The translations under genes and the position numbers were made by a program. Shown in pieces: positions 36,753-46,291 of a DNA stretch of 64,000 bases. The stretch comes from an uncultured Lachnospiraceae bacterium (GTDB lineage Bacteria; Bacillota; Clostridia; Lachnospirales; Lachnospiraceae), in NCBI GenBank assembly GCA_902779305.1, contig CACZBD010000006.1, forward strand, positions 124,001 to 188,000. The letters run 5' to 3'. The notes below the pieces were generated by a model. The model was not told the DNA's origin. It searched no databases and saw nothing but the letters and a program-made list of their open reading frames with translations. Numbering within the stretch: position 1 is the stretch's first letter; every line of letters starts with the position of its first letter.

Positions 36753-36782
36753 TGACCGCCATGTGAAACTGCGCTTACAATA
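36753..36782 (+). promoter_or_regulatory. Predicted promoter of the GH120 gene
   Basis: Plus-strand TTGACC (36753-36758), 18-base spacer, TACAAT (36777-36782). The start site should be near 36789, leaving an untranslated leader of about 75 nt. It is divergent from the sensor operon. Confidence 0.65.
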
Positions 36783-36785
36783 ATG

Positions 36786-36847
36786 ATCGGAACCAATCGG
36801 ACGATATTGGTGCCGTAGCAGGCGCGGCACCGATCGCATCAGGCCTG
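36786..36847 (+). promoter_or_regulatory. Nested inverted repeats in the GH120 leader
   Basis: GATCGG (36786-36791) pairs with CCGATC (36831-36836). Inside are ACCAAT/ATTGGT (36793-36798 with 36807-36812) and GCCG/CGGC (36813-36816 with 36826-36829), a possible three-way junction. A palindrome CAGGCCTG follows at 36840-36847. This could be an RNA fold or a set of operator half-sites. Confidence 0.4.
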
Positions 36848-36863
36848 CGGCAAGGTAATAAAA

Positions 36864-38852
36864 ATGATCTACTATGTGGACTGCAATGCAAAAGAAAACG
36901 GGAACGGCAGCGAGAAAATGCCGTTTTTAAAGATCGGGGATGCTGCTGAAATCGCCCTTCCCGGCGATGAAGTCATCGTGCTGCCCGGTATCTACCGTGA
37001 AGCCGTGCATCCGAGACATGCCGGAAAAGAAAGCGAAAGGATCACCTACCGCTCCAAAGTGCCTCTTGCTGCCGTGATCACCGGCGCGGAAGAACTGTCC
37101 GGCTGGGAAAACTACCGGGGAAATGTCTGGACCACGCGCGTTCACAATGACATCTTCGGTTCCTATCATCCCTATACGACCTTCGTCTGCGGCGACTGGT
37201 ATTTTGCGCCTACCGTGCGCCATACCGGCAGCATATTCTTAAACGACCTTGCGATGTATGAGACCGTCACGCTGGAAGAATGCATCAAAGGCGAGATCGA
37301 CCCCTCTGCCTGGAACGGGGAGGAATCCAAATGGAAATGGTACAGTGAGCAGGATGGCGGCGATACCGTTTTCTATGCCAACTTTCAGGGACTCGATCCG
37401 AATCATGAAAAAGTCGAATTTTCGGTCAGACGCAACTGCTTCATGCCCGAAGAAAACGGGATCGGTTATATCACGGTCAGCGGCTTTACGATCTGTAAGG
37501 CGGCAACGACCTGGGCGCCTCCCGCAGCTTATCAGGACGGCATGATCGGTCCGCACTGGAGCAAAGGCTGGATCATTGAAGACTGTGAAGTTTACGGGAG
37601 CAGGTGCTGCGGGATCTCTCTCGGGAAGTATCTGGATCCCGAAAATGAAATGTATTTTTATCATAAACACGTCAAAAGCCCGACACAGATGGAACGCGAT
37701 GCCGTCTGCAGAGGCCAGTACCACGGATGGCTGAAGGAAAACATCGGCAGCCACATCATCCGCAGATGCCATGTGCACCACTGCGAACAGACCGGGATCG
37801 TCGGCCGTATGGGCGCGGTCTTCTCTACGATCGAGGACTGCCATATCCATCACATCTGCAACTCCTCTCAGCTTGGCGGCGCGGAAACGGCCGGGATCAA
37901 GCTGCATGCGGCGATCGATGTCACGATCAGACGGAATCATATCCACAACAGCATCATCGGGGTCTGGCTCGACTGGGAAGCACAGGGTGCGCGCATTTCA
38001 CAGAATCTGATGCATGACAACGAACGGCCTGCAGGCACGGTCCAGGCAAAAGGCGCCATGTTCTCCACCGATGTCTTTATCGAAGTCGGTCACGGCCCGA
38101 CACTGATCGATAACAATCTTCTGCTTTCGAAAGTATCCGTATCCATCCCGAGCGAAGGGATCGCCTGTGTCCACAATCTGATCCTCGGCGGATTCTCGCT
38201 GATCAACAGCGGTGTTGACAGTGTCATCAACGGCCAGCGCGAGCCGCGTTATACGCCGTATCATATTCCGCACAGAACGGAAGTGGCCGGATTTATGACC
38301 ATCCTGCACGGGGATGACAGGATCTATAACAATATCTTCGTACAGCAATATCCGGCAGATGACCCGGAGGCCAAGCCCACCGACCATGAATATGCGATTG
38401 TCGGCACCGCTCCGTTTGATATCTTTCCGACTTATGAAGAATGGATCGGTAACTTCAATTTCGAGGAAGAACCGAACATGGAAGCGCTTGCGACGCATCA
38501 TTTTTCCCATCTTCCGGTCTGGATCGGTGGCAACGCCTACTTTAACGGCGCCACGGTTTTCGGGAAAGAAAAGAAGAAACTGAACGATACGGAACACATC
38601 GTATCCGTAAAACTTGTAAAACAGGAACAAAACTACTGTCTGGATACCGATCTTGCAGAATATCTGGAAGGCTTCTGCTGCGATCTGATCGACAGCGATA
38701 CGCTCGGGAAAGCCTTTGAACCGGAACAGCGCTTCGAGAATCCGGACGGCTCCGCCATTGTGCTTGACAGGGATTATTTCGACCTGAAAAGAACAAATGC
38801 CATAATCCCCGGTCCGTTTGCAGATCCGAAAGATTATGGCAGAGTGCTCTGA
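36864..38852 (+). CDS. GH120-family beta-xylosidase, intracellular
   Basis: 662 residues forming a right-handed parallel beta-helix. It agrees closely, from memory, with the GH120 xylosidase XylC of Thermoanaerobacterium: TWAPPAAYQDGMIGP, WSKGWIIEDC, AGIKLHAAIDVTI, WLDWEAQG and STEVAGF-like HRTEVAGFM segments. The aspartate of WLDWEAQG (Asp370) would be the nucleophile and the glutamate of DVFIEVGHGP (Glu407) the acid/base. Between them it has about 14 extra residues compared with XylC. There is no signal peptide, so it should act on imported xylo-oligosaccharides. No transporter or other sugar gene is near. The AAGG box and AT-rich spacer precede the ATG. Confidence 0.85.
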   Translation: MIYYVDCNAKENGNGSEKMPFLKIGDAAEIALPGDEVIVLPGIYREAVHPRHAGKESERITYRSKVPLAAVITGAEELSGWENYRGNVWTTRVHNDIFGSYHPYTTFVCGDWYFAPTVRHTGSIFLNDLAMYETVTLEECIKGEIDPSAWNGEESKWKWYSEQDGGDTVFYANFQGLDPNHEKVEFSVRRNCFMPEENGIGYITVSGFTICKAATTWAPPAAYQDGMIGPHWSKGWIIEDCEVYGSRCCGISLGKYLDPENEMYFYHKHVKSPTQMERDAVCRGQYHGWLKENIGSHIIRRCHVHHCEQTGIVGRMGAVFSTIEDCHIHHICNSSQLGGAETAGIKLHAAIDVTIRRNHIHNSIIGVWLDWEAQGARISQNLMHDNERPAGTVQAKGAMFSTDVFIEVGHGPTLIDNNLLLSKVSVSIPSEGIACVHNLILGGFSLINSGVDSVINGQREPRYTPYHIPHRTEVAGFMTILHGDDRIYNNIFVQQYPADDPEAKPTDHEYAIVGTAPFDIFPTYEEWIGNFNFEEEPNMEALATHHFSHLPVWIGGNAYFNGATVFGKEKKKLNDTEHIVSVKLVKQEQNYCLDTDLAEYLEGFCCDLIDSDTLGKAFEPEQRFENPDGSAIVLDRDYFDLKRTNAIIPGPFADPKDYGRVL

Positions 38853-38882
38853 ACACTATGATCTGTAATGATCAAGGCAAGG

Positions 38883-39713
38883 TCAGTAAGCGATGATGAT
38901 CCCGCCGGGATTTTCATAACTGGTACTTAAACCGTGCGCATCCAAAACGGCGACATCCGAAAAGCCGAAGCGTTCCCTAAGGACACGCGAGACTTTATGA
39001 CACAGTTTTTTGCTGTCGCACTGCGTGATGCGCACGCGTTTTGTAATATCAAGATCTTTCTTTTCGACATGGTATAACATCCGGTTCACGGCACGGTTCA
39101 TCCCGATCGCCTGATCGATCTGTTTGATCTCTCCCTCGTCTCCGATAAGCACCGGCTTGATGTTCATGGTCGTTGCGACCAGTGCCTTGATCCCTTTCAG
39201 TCTTCCGTTTCTCTTGAACGTTTCCAGATCGTCCAGCACAAAAATGGTCGTCAGGCTGTCGCGGTAATCTTCCACCTCTGCAACGATCTCTTCGAAATTT
39301 CTTCCGCTTTCTGCAAGCTCCTCGATCTTTTCATAGATCAGATGCTCTCCGGCTGCCGCGCTCCGGGAATCAAACACATGGATCTTAACATCTTCATGTT
39401 CTTCTTCAAACATTCCTTTTGCCAGCATCGCGCTGTTATAGACGCCGCTGAGTTTAGAAGAGATCGTGACCACAAAGTTCACGCAACTTTCATCAAAAGC
39501 CTGATAAAAGGCATCCGGGGAAGGACAGGCCGATTGCGGATACCCCTCATCATTTTTGATGAGTCTGATCCAGTCCGCCTGTGTTTTTTTGCCGTCATCC
39601 GGATACTCCACGCCGCCGATGATGATCGACATCGGAACGCTGACCACATGTCCGCTGTCAAGTTCTTCTTTCGTAAAATCACAACAACTGTCACCAATGA
39701 TCCTGTATTTCAT
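38883..39713 (-). CDS. DegV family fatty-acid-binding protein
   Basis: 276 residues. DegV proteins bind a fatty acid between two domains and in many Firmicutes present it to fatty acid kinase FakA. Signatures: an N-terminal IIGDSCCDF strand and loop, the QSACPSPDAFYQAF motif, VVTISSKLSGVYNSA, and the C-terminal SYENPGGIIIAY. An AGGAGG box sets the start at 39713. It faces the xylosidase gene tail to tail with 30 bases between and no clear terminator. FakA is not in the window. Confidence 0.93.
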   Translation of the reverse strand: MKYRIIGDSCCDFTKEELDSGHVVSVPMSIIIGGVEYPDDGKKTQADWIRLIKNDEGYPQSACPSPDAFYQAFDESCVNFVVTISSKLSGVYNSAMLAKGMFEEEHEDVKIHVFDSRSAAAGEHLIYEKIEELAESGRNFEEIVAEVEDYRDSLTTIFVLDDLETFKRNGRLKGIKALVATTMNIKPVLIGDEGEIKQIDQAIGMNRAVNRMLYHVEKKDLDITKRVRITQCDSKKLCHKVSRVLRERFGFSDVAVLDAHGLSTSYENPGGIIIAY

Positions 39714-39735
39714 GTAAAACCTCCTGTATTGCAAG

Positions 39736-40935
39736 TTATGCCATCACATCATAGAAAAACCGTTTCAAAGCTTTTGCATCCATCAGAACGGGAACCGGAT
39801 AAACGGGATTTCCCTCTTTTGCCGCTGTCTTTGCAAGAGCCGGGATATCCTCCTGTTTCAGTTCCTTCACTTTTTCCGGGATCCCGAGTTTCCGGTTAAG
39901 GTCTTTTACGGCCTTGATAAATGTTCTTGCGGCCAGCGCTTCATCCGTTTCCATCTCACATAGCCCTGCCGCAATGCTGAGCGCCTTTAACTGCGGATAG
40001 ATCTTTGCACCGTATGCTTCGAGCACATAGGGCAGCATGGTTGCACAGGTCTGTCCGTGTGGAAGATTATATTTCCCGCCCAGAGCGTGCGCCACGGCAT
40101 GTACATAACCGACATAGGAAACCGTGAATGCGCAGCCTGCAAGGTAAGCGGCTCTGAGCATATTCCTTCTGGCTTTCAGGTTGTTGCCGTCCTCATACGC
40201 TTTTTCCAGATTATGGAAAATAATGCGCACCGCGCGAAGAGATTCTCTTCTGGTCTGTTTCGTCGTCGAGTTACCGATATAAGCTTCCACCGCATGCGTC
40301 AGCGCGTCCATGCCGGTTCCTGCCGTAATGCTTTTCGGAAGCGTTCTCGTTGTTTCGGGATCGAGCACCGCATAGTCCGGGATCAGCGGAAAATCCATGA
40401 TCGCATATTTATGCTCCGTTTCCGGATCCACGATCACGGATGCGACCGTTGTCTCGCTGCCGGTTCCGGCCGTAGTCGGGATCGCAAACAGCAGCGGTGT
40501 TTTCTTATGCACCTTTAAGATCCCGCCAAGCTGTTCCAGATTTTTCTCCGGTCTTGCGATCAGCACGCCGACCGCCTTGGCGCAATCGATGGAAGAACCG
40601 CCGCCGAAGCCGATCAGCGCCTGACAGTCATTTTCCAGATACAGTTTTCTGGCTTCTTCCACCTGTTTTACCGTCGGATTGGCTTCCACGCCGTCATAAA
40701 CAGCCAGGGCAAACCCATTTTCCTTCAGGATCTCTTCCAGATGCTGTGTCAGTCCCAGAGAACGGATACTCTGATCCGTGACGAGAAGCACACTGCAGAT
40801 CTCTTTCTTTTTCAATACCTGCGGGATCCGGTCCACTGCATTTAAGATCTCCGGATTCCGGTACGGAAGGACGGGGATCGCGACTTTGAATGCAAACTGA
40901 TAGACCCTGCAATAAACCTGTTCGATCAGATTCAT
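39736..40935 (-). CDS. Iron-containing alcohol dehydrogenase
   Basis: 399 residues, group III Fe-dependent dehydrogenase. The NAD(P)-binding region shows GFGGGSSIDCAKAVGVL, then IPTTAGTGSETTVASVI, and the metal ligands are the histidines in TGMDALTHAVEAYIG, VHAVAHALGG and LPHGQTCATMLP. Related proteins reduce butanal, ethanal, propanediol aldehyde or methylglyoxal; the exact substrate cannot be told. It lies 22 bases before DegV and after an ACT-domain gene. A GGTGGAG box precedes the ATG. Confidence 0.92.
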   Translation of the reverse strand: MNLIEQVYCRVYQFAFKVAIPVLPYRNPEILNAVDRIPQVLKKKEICSVLLVTDQSIRSLGLTQHLEEILKENGFALAVYDGVEANPTVKQVEEARKLYLENDCQALIGFGGGSSIDCAKAVGVLIARPEKNLEQLGGILKVHKKTPLLFAIPTTAGTGSETTVASVIVDPETEHKYAIMDFPLIPDYAVLDPETTRTLPKSITAGTGMDALTHAVEAYIGNSTTKQTRRESLRAVRIIFHNLEKAYEDGNNLKARRNMLRAAYLAGCAFTVSYVGYVHAVAHALGGKYNLPHGQTCATMLPYVLEAYGAKIYPQLKALSIAAGLCEMETDEALAARTFIKAVKDLNRKLGIPEKVKELKQEDIPALAKTAAKEGNPVYPVPVLMDAKALKRFFYDVMA

Positions 40936-40950
40936 ATTACTCCACCTCTT

Positions 40951-41355
40951 CTATAAGACACTGTAGCCTTTTGCGATCAGGCACTCCGCAACTTCCGGGC
41001 CGTCCACACAGTGAAATACCATGATCGGTTTGCCGGAATCGCGGTTAAAGGAAAGATACAGGTAATCCACGTCGATATTGCTTTCCTCAAGCGTTTTCAG
41101 CAGCTTATGCAGGTTACCGGCCTCATCTTCGATCTCGACGCCGATCACATCCGTGATCCTGCAAAAATAGCCTTCTGCCTTCAGCGCTTCGCAGGTCTTA
41201 GCCGCATCCGAGACCACCATGCGGATGATCCCGTATTCCGCGCTGTCATTGGTAACGGACCCTAAAATGTTGATCCCGCATTTCAGCAGGATCCCCGTGA
41301 TATTGCACATGGTCCCTTTTCTGTTTTCCGCATAGATTGAAACCTGTTTTAACAT
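40951..41355 (-). CDS. Tandem ACT-domain regulatory protein
   Basis: 134 residues, consisting of two ACT folds and nothing else. The first begins LKQVSIYAENRKGTMCNITGILLKCGINILG, and the second covers VIGVEIEDEAGNLHKLLKTLEESNIDVDYLY (split patterns). ACT domains bind amino acids. Stand-alone tandem ACT proteins of this size are common in Clostridia, where their role is unclear. A GGTGG box selects the ATG at 41355 over a frame 48 codons longer that runs back into the next gene. It is followed by the alcohol dehydrogenase gene after 15 bases. Confidence 0.88.
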   Translation of the reverse strand: MLKQVSIYAENRKGTMCNITGILLKCGINILGSVTNDSAEYGIIRMVVSDAAKTCEALKAEGYFCRITDVIGVEIEDEAGNLHKLLKTLEESNIDVDYLYLSFNRDSGKPIMVFHCVDGPEVAECLIAKGYSVL

Positions 41356-41395
41356 CGTATTTCCACCTTTTCGCAAATCTTTCCCAATTGTAGCA

Positions 41396-43465
41396 TTATG
41401 ATTCCGTTTTTTCAACAGAAGCTTCCTGCTCCTTGGAAGTTTCCCCATCCTCCCCCTGCATACGCTTGACGTAGTCTTCTTTGGGCATGGGTTTTGCAAA
41501 ATAGAAGCCCTGGATCATGTCACAGCCGAGGTCTGCGAGAAAATCAACCTGCTCCTTGACTTCGACGCCTTCCGCAACGGTACGCATGTTGAGGTTCTTA
41601 GCCAGCCGGATCGCCTCGGACACAACGATCTGCGCCCTGTCGTTTTCGCCATCCCCTCTGAAGAATTCCGCATCCAGTTTCAGAACATCCAGCGGCATAT
41701 CTTTTAAGGAATTCAAGGACGAATACCCGGATCCGAAATCATCCATGGAAACGCTGAAGCCGTACCCTTTCAGTCTCCGGATCGTTTCGATCAGCGCATT
41801 TTTATCATCGAAGAATGCGCTCTCCGTCAGCTCCAGTTCGATCAGGTCATGCGGACAATTCTCGGCATCCACGATGTCCCGGATCTGCTCTGCCAGGTCG
41901 CTCTCGATAAAGTGTGCACGCGATACATTGACGGAAACCGGTACGCAGGCATACCCTTTGTCGAGCCACGTCCTCTGATCCTTCGCCACGTGTTTCAGCA
42001 TATAGTGATCGATCTCGGTGATAAAGCCGTTCTTTTCAAAGATCGGAATAAACTTCCCGGGAGAGACGAACCCGAACTCGGAGGAATTCCAACGGATCAG
42101 AGCCTCCGCGCCGCAAAGTCTTTTGGTCTTCGGATCGTACTTCGGCTGATAGAATACCGCAAACTCTTCATTTTCGAGTGCTTTTGACTGATTTTCACGT
42201 ACAATGTCCATCCAGCGCTGCTCTTCCACCAGCTGCTCGTTGAAATACGCAACCGCGGAATCTTCCTGTTCGGAAAGCGTTGCCCTTGCGGCACAGGCAT
42301 TGTTGTATTCCTTTTCCACATCCGCGTCTTTACGGCGGACGACTCTGCCGTTATCATCTAAGGAAACCTCCAGAAGATCCACGCCGACGTGAAAACTGAA
42401 TTTATGCGTCTGATCGATCCCTTCCAGTTCCCGGATCAGTTTCTCAACCCTGTTCTTTAACTCACTCTGTGCCTTATACTGCAAAAGTACCGCAAAGTTC
42501 GCGGAAGCATAGTGCGCGCACATCTCCTTTTTCTGCATGCTGTTGTTGATCAGGGTATGCACCTTTTTAAGCATCTCCTCCCCTTCTTCAACAGAGTGGC
42601 AGACGCAGAAATTCCGGTAGTTCATAAACACGACATCGAGGATCGCGAACTGCTTCGAGGCATTTTTCTTTGTACTGAGTAACGCATTTCCCTTCATGTG
42701 GAACCACATCCAGTTCTGCTGTTCCGTGACTTCATCCATGAAGAAGACGTTCGTCATCTTTCTCTGTCTGACAACGCCTTTGATGATGTTGGCCAGCATG
42801 ATGATGAGCACCACAAAGATCAGAAAAGCGATCGAAAGCGCGAAGATGCTCAGCAGCATCAGATCTCTCGGTTCGATCTCCAGACACGTTTTTCCAAACA
42901 GCGTCTCCTGCTCCGAAACCTTTGCAGCCAGCCAGACGGGGATCTCGATCTTTTCTGATTCCCTTTCCGTCAGGGTACGGACCTGTTGTTTCACTTCTTT
43001 ATCTTTTTGTCCCAATAGCAGCATAAAGCGCCAGGGGGTCCTGTAGACCTCATTTCGGAACAGATCATTGACGGGTGAGAGTTCCTCATCGGAATAGACC
43101 GTGACCTCGTTTTGTTCATCATGCATCCGGAACGGAATATAGGCATCCTTTACACAGGTGTTCACACCGTTTTCCGCAATGACCTTTCCGTTAGCATCCT
43201 CCACAAAATAGACCGCGTTCCTGTTCAGATAGTCTAAGAATTCTCCGTCATCCCTTCCCGTGGATTCTTCGTAAAGACCGGCCATGTCCAGGACCCGTTC
43301 ATAGGCCGTCTGTACTTTCTGTTCCACCAGATGAACGGTAAACGTCAGCACAAAAGCCACCAGCAGCAAATGCGCCGCAAATGTTGTCAGGATCAGCATC
43401 AAAAGGGAAAATGCCAGCCTGTTTTTCTTTAATCTCCGGAATATGATCTCTTTCTTTTTTGCCAT
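41396..43465 (-). CDS. Membrane EAL-domain protein with degenerate GGDEF
   Basis: About 689 residues. A helix near residues 15-38 and another near 205-230 flank an external sensor region. A GGDEF-like domain (about 250-415) has YASANFAVLL where the GGDEF loop should be, so it is unlikely to make c-di-GMP. The EAL domain (about 430-680) looks intact: EALIRW with Glu454, ELTES, DDFGSGYSS, KLDAEFF and the EGVE and QGFYFAKPMP motifs. It should cleave c-di-GMP to pGpG. GGAG 6 bases before the ATG at 43465 sets the start; it overlaps the end of the esterase gene by 37 bases. Confidence 0.9.
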   Translation of the reverse strand: MAKKKEIIFRRLKKNRLAFSLLMLILTTFAAHLLLVAFVLTFTVHLVEQKVQTAYERVLDMAGLYEESTGRDDGEFLDYLNRNAVYFVEDANGKVIAENGVNTCVKDAYIPFRMHDEQNEVTVYSDEELSPVNDLFRNEVYRTPWRFMLLLGQKDKEVKQQVRTLTERESEKIEIPVWLAAKVSEQETLFGKTCLEIEPRDLMLLSIFALSIAFLIFVVLIIMLANIIKGVVRQRKMTNVFFMDEVTEQQNWMWFHMKGNALLSTKKNASKQFAILDVVFMNYRNFCVCHSVEEGEEMLKKVHTLINNSMQKKEMCAHYASANFAVLLQYKAQSELKNRVEKLIRELEGIDQTHKFSFHVGVDLLEVSLDDNGRVVRRKDADVEKEYNNACAARATLSEQEDSAVAYFNEQLVEEQRWMDIVRENQSKALENEEFAVFYQPKYDPKTKRLCGAEALIRWNSSEFGFVSPGKFIPIFEKNGFITEIDHYMLKHVAKDQRTWLDKGYACVPVSVNVSRAHFIESDLAEQIRDIVDAENCPHDLIELELTESAFFDDKNALIETIRRLKGYGFSVSMDDFGSGYSSLNSLKDMPLDVLKLDAEFFRGDGENDRAQIVVSEAIRLAKNLNMRTVAEGVEVKEQVDFLADLGCDMIQGFYFAKPMPKEDYVKRMQGEDGETSKEQEASVEKTES

Positions 43466-44388
43466 TTTTGTCTCCGTAATCTCTGTTGCCTTGATCTTAA
43501 TGCCTTTCTGCTTATTATACCATTTTCCAAAGCCACCGTCCCGCATTCTTCTTTCTCCGTCTCTTCGATCCCGGAATAGAAGCGGTCGAGCGCCTTAAAT
43601 TCCTTCCTGTTTAACAAAAACATTCCCGCCGTATACCAGGAGTGCGTGTTCTTTTTATCGGAAACGGAATAGAGTTCCCCTCTGCCTCCCATTTCTTTGA
43701 TCTTTCGCAAAAACTCTTCGGCACACGCATAGGGGATCAGGCCGTCGTGCCGGCTCTGGATCAAAAGCATGGGAATGCTGCTTTTACCGGCAAGAGATAA
43801 CGGCTCTCCGTTTCTTCTGTCATAGTCCTTTCGAAACAGCATGTCCAGCAGGATCTTCAAGGTTTTTCCACTGTCCTGTCTGAAGCTGTAAGGACCGCCG
43901 ATCCCGATGTATCCCTTGATACTGGAAACGTCCACATGGTATTTTTCCTGCACCTTTTTACAGTAACACAGGATCGAGGACAGATGCGCTCCCGCGGAAG
44001 AACCGGAAACGATGACTTTCGCCGTGTCTACTCCCTGTCCTTTTAAATACCGTATGGCGGCCTTGTAACCGTTGCAGACATCCTCGATCTGGCACGGATA
44101 CCGGTACTTCGGGGACAGCCTGTACCCCGGAAGGACAGCGCGGTAGCCCATCCGTGCCATGCTTTGTCCGACAAAATCAAAAAACTGCGGATTACCGGCA
44201 TTCCATCCACCGCCATGCACCCAGAAAATGATCTGATCGCTTTTTCGTTCTTTCGGTTCGTAATACAGGAAATACTGCTCTTTGTTCGTTCCAAACGGAA
44301 CACGCTTTGGCGTTACTTCCTTTTTGGCCCGGAACATCTTTAAATACAGCCCGAAATAGCTGAAACTTTCCCGCAGATAGTCATTCAT
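43429..44388 (-). CDS. Alpha/beta hydrolase, carboxylesterase-like
   Basis: 319 residues. The oxyanion motif FWVHGGGWNAGNP and nucleophile elbow SGSSAGAHLSS belong to the HSL/BD-FAE esterase group. The acid is probably in SRHDGLIP and the histidine in NTHSWY. There is no signal peptide, although the first 20 residues are somewhat hydrophobic. The last 20 residues are strongly basic and lie in the overlap with the EAL gene, which they share out of frame. The substrate is unknown. A GGGAG box precedes the ATG. It is 28 bases downstream of the O-antigen-ligase-like gene. Confidence 0.88.
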   Translation of the reverse strand: MNDYLRESFSYFGLYLKMFRAKKEVTPKRVPFGTNKEQYFLYYEPKERKSDQIIFWVHGGGWNAGNPQFFDFVGQSMARMGYRAVLPGYRLSPKYRYPCQIEDVCNGYKAAIRYLKGQGVDTAKVIVSGSSAGAHLSSILCYCKKVQEKYHVDVSSIKGYIGIGGPYSFRQDSGKTLKILLDMLFRKDYDRRNGEPLSLAGKSSIPMLLIQSRHDGLIPYACAEEFLRKIKEMGGRGELYSVSDKKNTHSWYTAGMFLLNRKEFKALDRFYSGIEETEKEECGTVALENGIISRKALRSRQQRLRRQKWQKRKRSYSGD

Positions 44389-44416
44389 TGCTTCTCTCCC
44401 GTTCTTTTTGTCTCTA

Positions 44417-46267
44417 TTATCTGTTTTTGTCTTTCTGACCGTTTCCGGCTCTGTCCATGACCGAAGAAAGCGCGCACCCGAGGATCCCGTAGAACATCGG
44501 CATCACGGAAACGGAACTGTCATTTACAAGAGCCGCCATCAGAAACCCTGCGATCCCGGCAAAAAACAGGACCGGCAGCACAGTAAATCCGTTGTTTTTA
44601 AGAAAGCGCGAAAGGAATATAAAAGCCATAACGATCATGGCCAGAAACGCCGCAAGTCCCGCAACGCCAAATTGTACAGCCATCTGCAGATAGAGGTTGT
44701 GCGGTTTATCGTACACACAGCCGATCGATCTTTCGTGGGAATACCTGGTCGCATAATCGTTCTGTGGAAAAGCCGTCATAAAGGTATCCGCACCGGATCC
44801 AGTGAACAGATATTTTTTTAGAAGCGGGATCGTTGTGTCCCAGATATATCCTCTTCCGCTACCGAACGAGTAGTTGCGTATGATACCTGCATGTTCCGCA
44901 TTCTTAAGCTCCGCGTAATTCCCGGCTCCGTTCACATACCGGATCCCCTGATCCGTGCAGGCAAACGTCCAGCGTTCACCGGGCGTATCAAAGACTGCAA
45001 ATGTCCCTTCATCCGTGATCACAGGTGTAAACGCGATCTTTCCGTTAAAATCAGGATCGTCAAACTGATACCGGTATTCGTTTTCCGGAAGCATAAAAGT
45101 GGAAAGATATGTTCCGTCTTCTCTCTGCAGTAAAAAGGACTGCGACGTACTGTCATAGGTTGCGACAAGAAGATTCCCGTCCACAAGGAAACGCACGGTA
45201 TCCCCTTCTGTCACGATCTCTCCGATTTCAGGTCTTTCGGATATATCCTTTATAAACGGGGAGAACCGGGTTCCGAATACGCCGAATGAAAGCAGGAGAA
45301 ACGCAGCAAGATAACCTGCAAGTATCAGGGCGATGAAAAGTCTGCACCTTTCTTTCAGCAAAACAGCAAGCGCCGCCGCGCTCACGCCAAAAAGCAGCCC
45401 CGGCAGTGATCCTGCGGAATGTGCGCCGTAGAGATTGATCATGATCAAAACAAAAAGGATACAAAGCCAGATCACATAAAAGATCCGTTTTCTGTCTTTT
45501 TTCGGATCGTATCCTTTGCTCCTTCCCCCTGCATATAACGAAAGGATCTCCTCTAAGAGCCTTCCGGTCAGAAGCGGAACGACAAGGCAGAGATAGAACG
45601 CCACATAGTTCCTGTTATAGACGGTCTGATAGACCATTCCTTTGTCAAAATCAAGAGAAAGGGAAGTGTTTCCACCAAGCAGCAGCCATCTGCCGATCCC
45701 GGATGCAAAGAGATCATGTCCGAAAAGCTGAGACACTCCGATGAGTGATGCGATCGTCACTGCGGCAAAGAGCGTATTGAGGATCAGCACCAGATCTTTT
45801 TTTTCATCGATCACATTCATTGCAAAAAACAGCAGGAACAGATAGCAAAGGTGCGTAACCGTTCCTTCGAACCGGTCAAAAGTTCCCCACAAGGAGATCA
45901 TGCGGTACTCTGAAAACACATGGGAAAGAACGATCAGCAAGGCATATACCGCCATCGGAATATACAACGGGCTTTTTCTGATGCGCCGCTTTCCCGTCAG
46001 CAGTTCATAGGACAACAAAAAAGCCGCAAAAGATGCCGTTATGAGCAAAAAGACCATCTTGATATGGGAAAAGCAGTCATAAAGAACCGTTTCGTCTGTT
46101 TCTGCAAGGAAAGGAAACTGCGAAAGGGGCATGGTGTAGGTATAAAGACCGACCGGCAGAAAGTTGACAGCAACCATCGCGATCACCGGCAAGAGTCTGA
46201 TCAGGTTAAAACAGCCGGTTTTTGCGTTTGCTTTTTCTTTTGCTTTGTATGGCGCATGCTTCTTCAT
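44417..46267 (-). CDS. O-antigen ligase/polymerase-like (Wzy_C) membrane protein
   Basis: About 616 residues with roughly 12 membrane helices. A large extracellular insertion (about residues 345-500) contains a beta-rich piece. The characteristic ligase loop motif is GRGYIWDTTIPLL through DKPHNLYLQMAVQFG, whose histidine is usually essential. In Gram-positive bacteria such proteins polymerise or ligate surface polysaccharides or glycosylate proteins. The start is not well supported: ATGs at 46279 and 46267 both lack a strong ribosome binding site, and the gene starts only 25 bases after a terminator. Confidence 0.82.
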   Translation of the reverse strand: MKKHAPYKAKEKANAKTGCFNLIRLLPVIAMVAVNFLPVGLYTYTMPLSQFPFLAETDETVLYDCFSHIKMVFLLITASFAAFLLSYELLTGKRRIRKSPLYIPMAVYALLIVLSHVFSEYRMISLWGTFDRFEGTVTHLCYLFLLFFAMNVIDEKKDLVLILNTLFAAVTIASLIGVSQLFGHDLFASGIGRWLLLGGNTSLSLDFDKGMVYQTVYNRNYVAFYLCLVVPLLTGRLLEEILSLYAGGRSKGYDPKKDRKRIFYVIWLCILFVLIMINLYGAHSAGSLPGLLFGVSAAALAVLLKERCRLFIALILAGYLAAFLLLSFGVFGTRFSPFIKDISERPEIGEIVTEGDTVRFLVDGNLLVATYDSTSQSFLLQREDGTYLSTFMLPENEYRYQFDDPDFNGKIAFTPVITDEGTFAVFDTPGERWTFACTDQGIRYVNGAGNYAELKNAEHAGIIRNYSFGSGRGYIWDTTIPLLKKYLFTGSGADTFMTAFPQNDYATRYSHERSIGCVYDKPHNLYLQMAVQFGVAGLAAFLAMIVMAFIFLSRFLKNNGFTVLPVLFFAGIAGFLMAALVNDSSVSVMPMFYGILGCALSSVMDRAGNGQKDKNR

Positions 46268-46291
46268 GGCTATTATCATAACACCATGCGG

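Noticed and set aside
36676..36762. 29-codon N-terminal extension of the 7TM sensor
   Set aside because: It would translate the direct repeats and the promoter region; the ATG at 36675 has a strong ribosome binding site.
41356..41499. 48-codon N-terminal extension of the ACT protein
   Set aside because: The extension overlaps the EAL gene, has no ribosome binding site and is outside the ACT fold, whereas the internal ATG has a good one.
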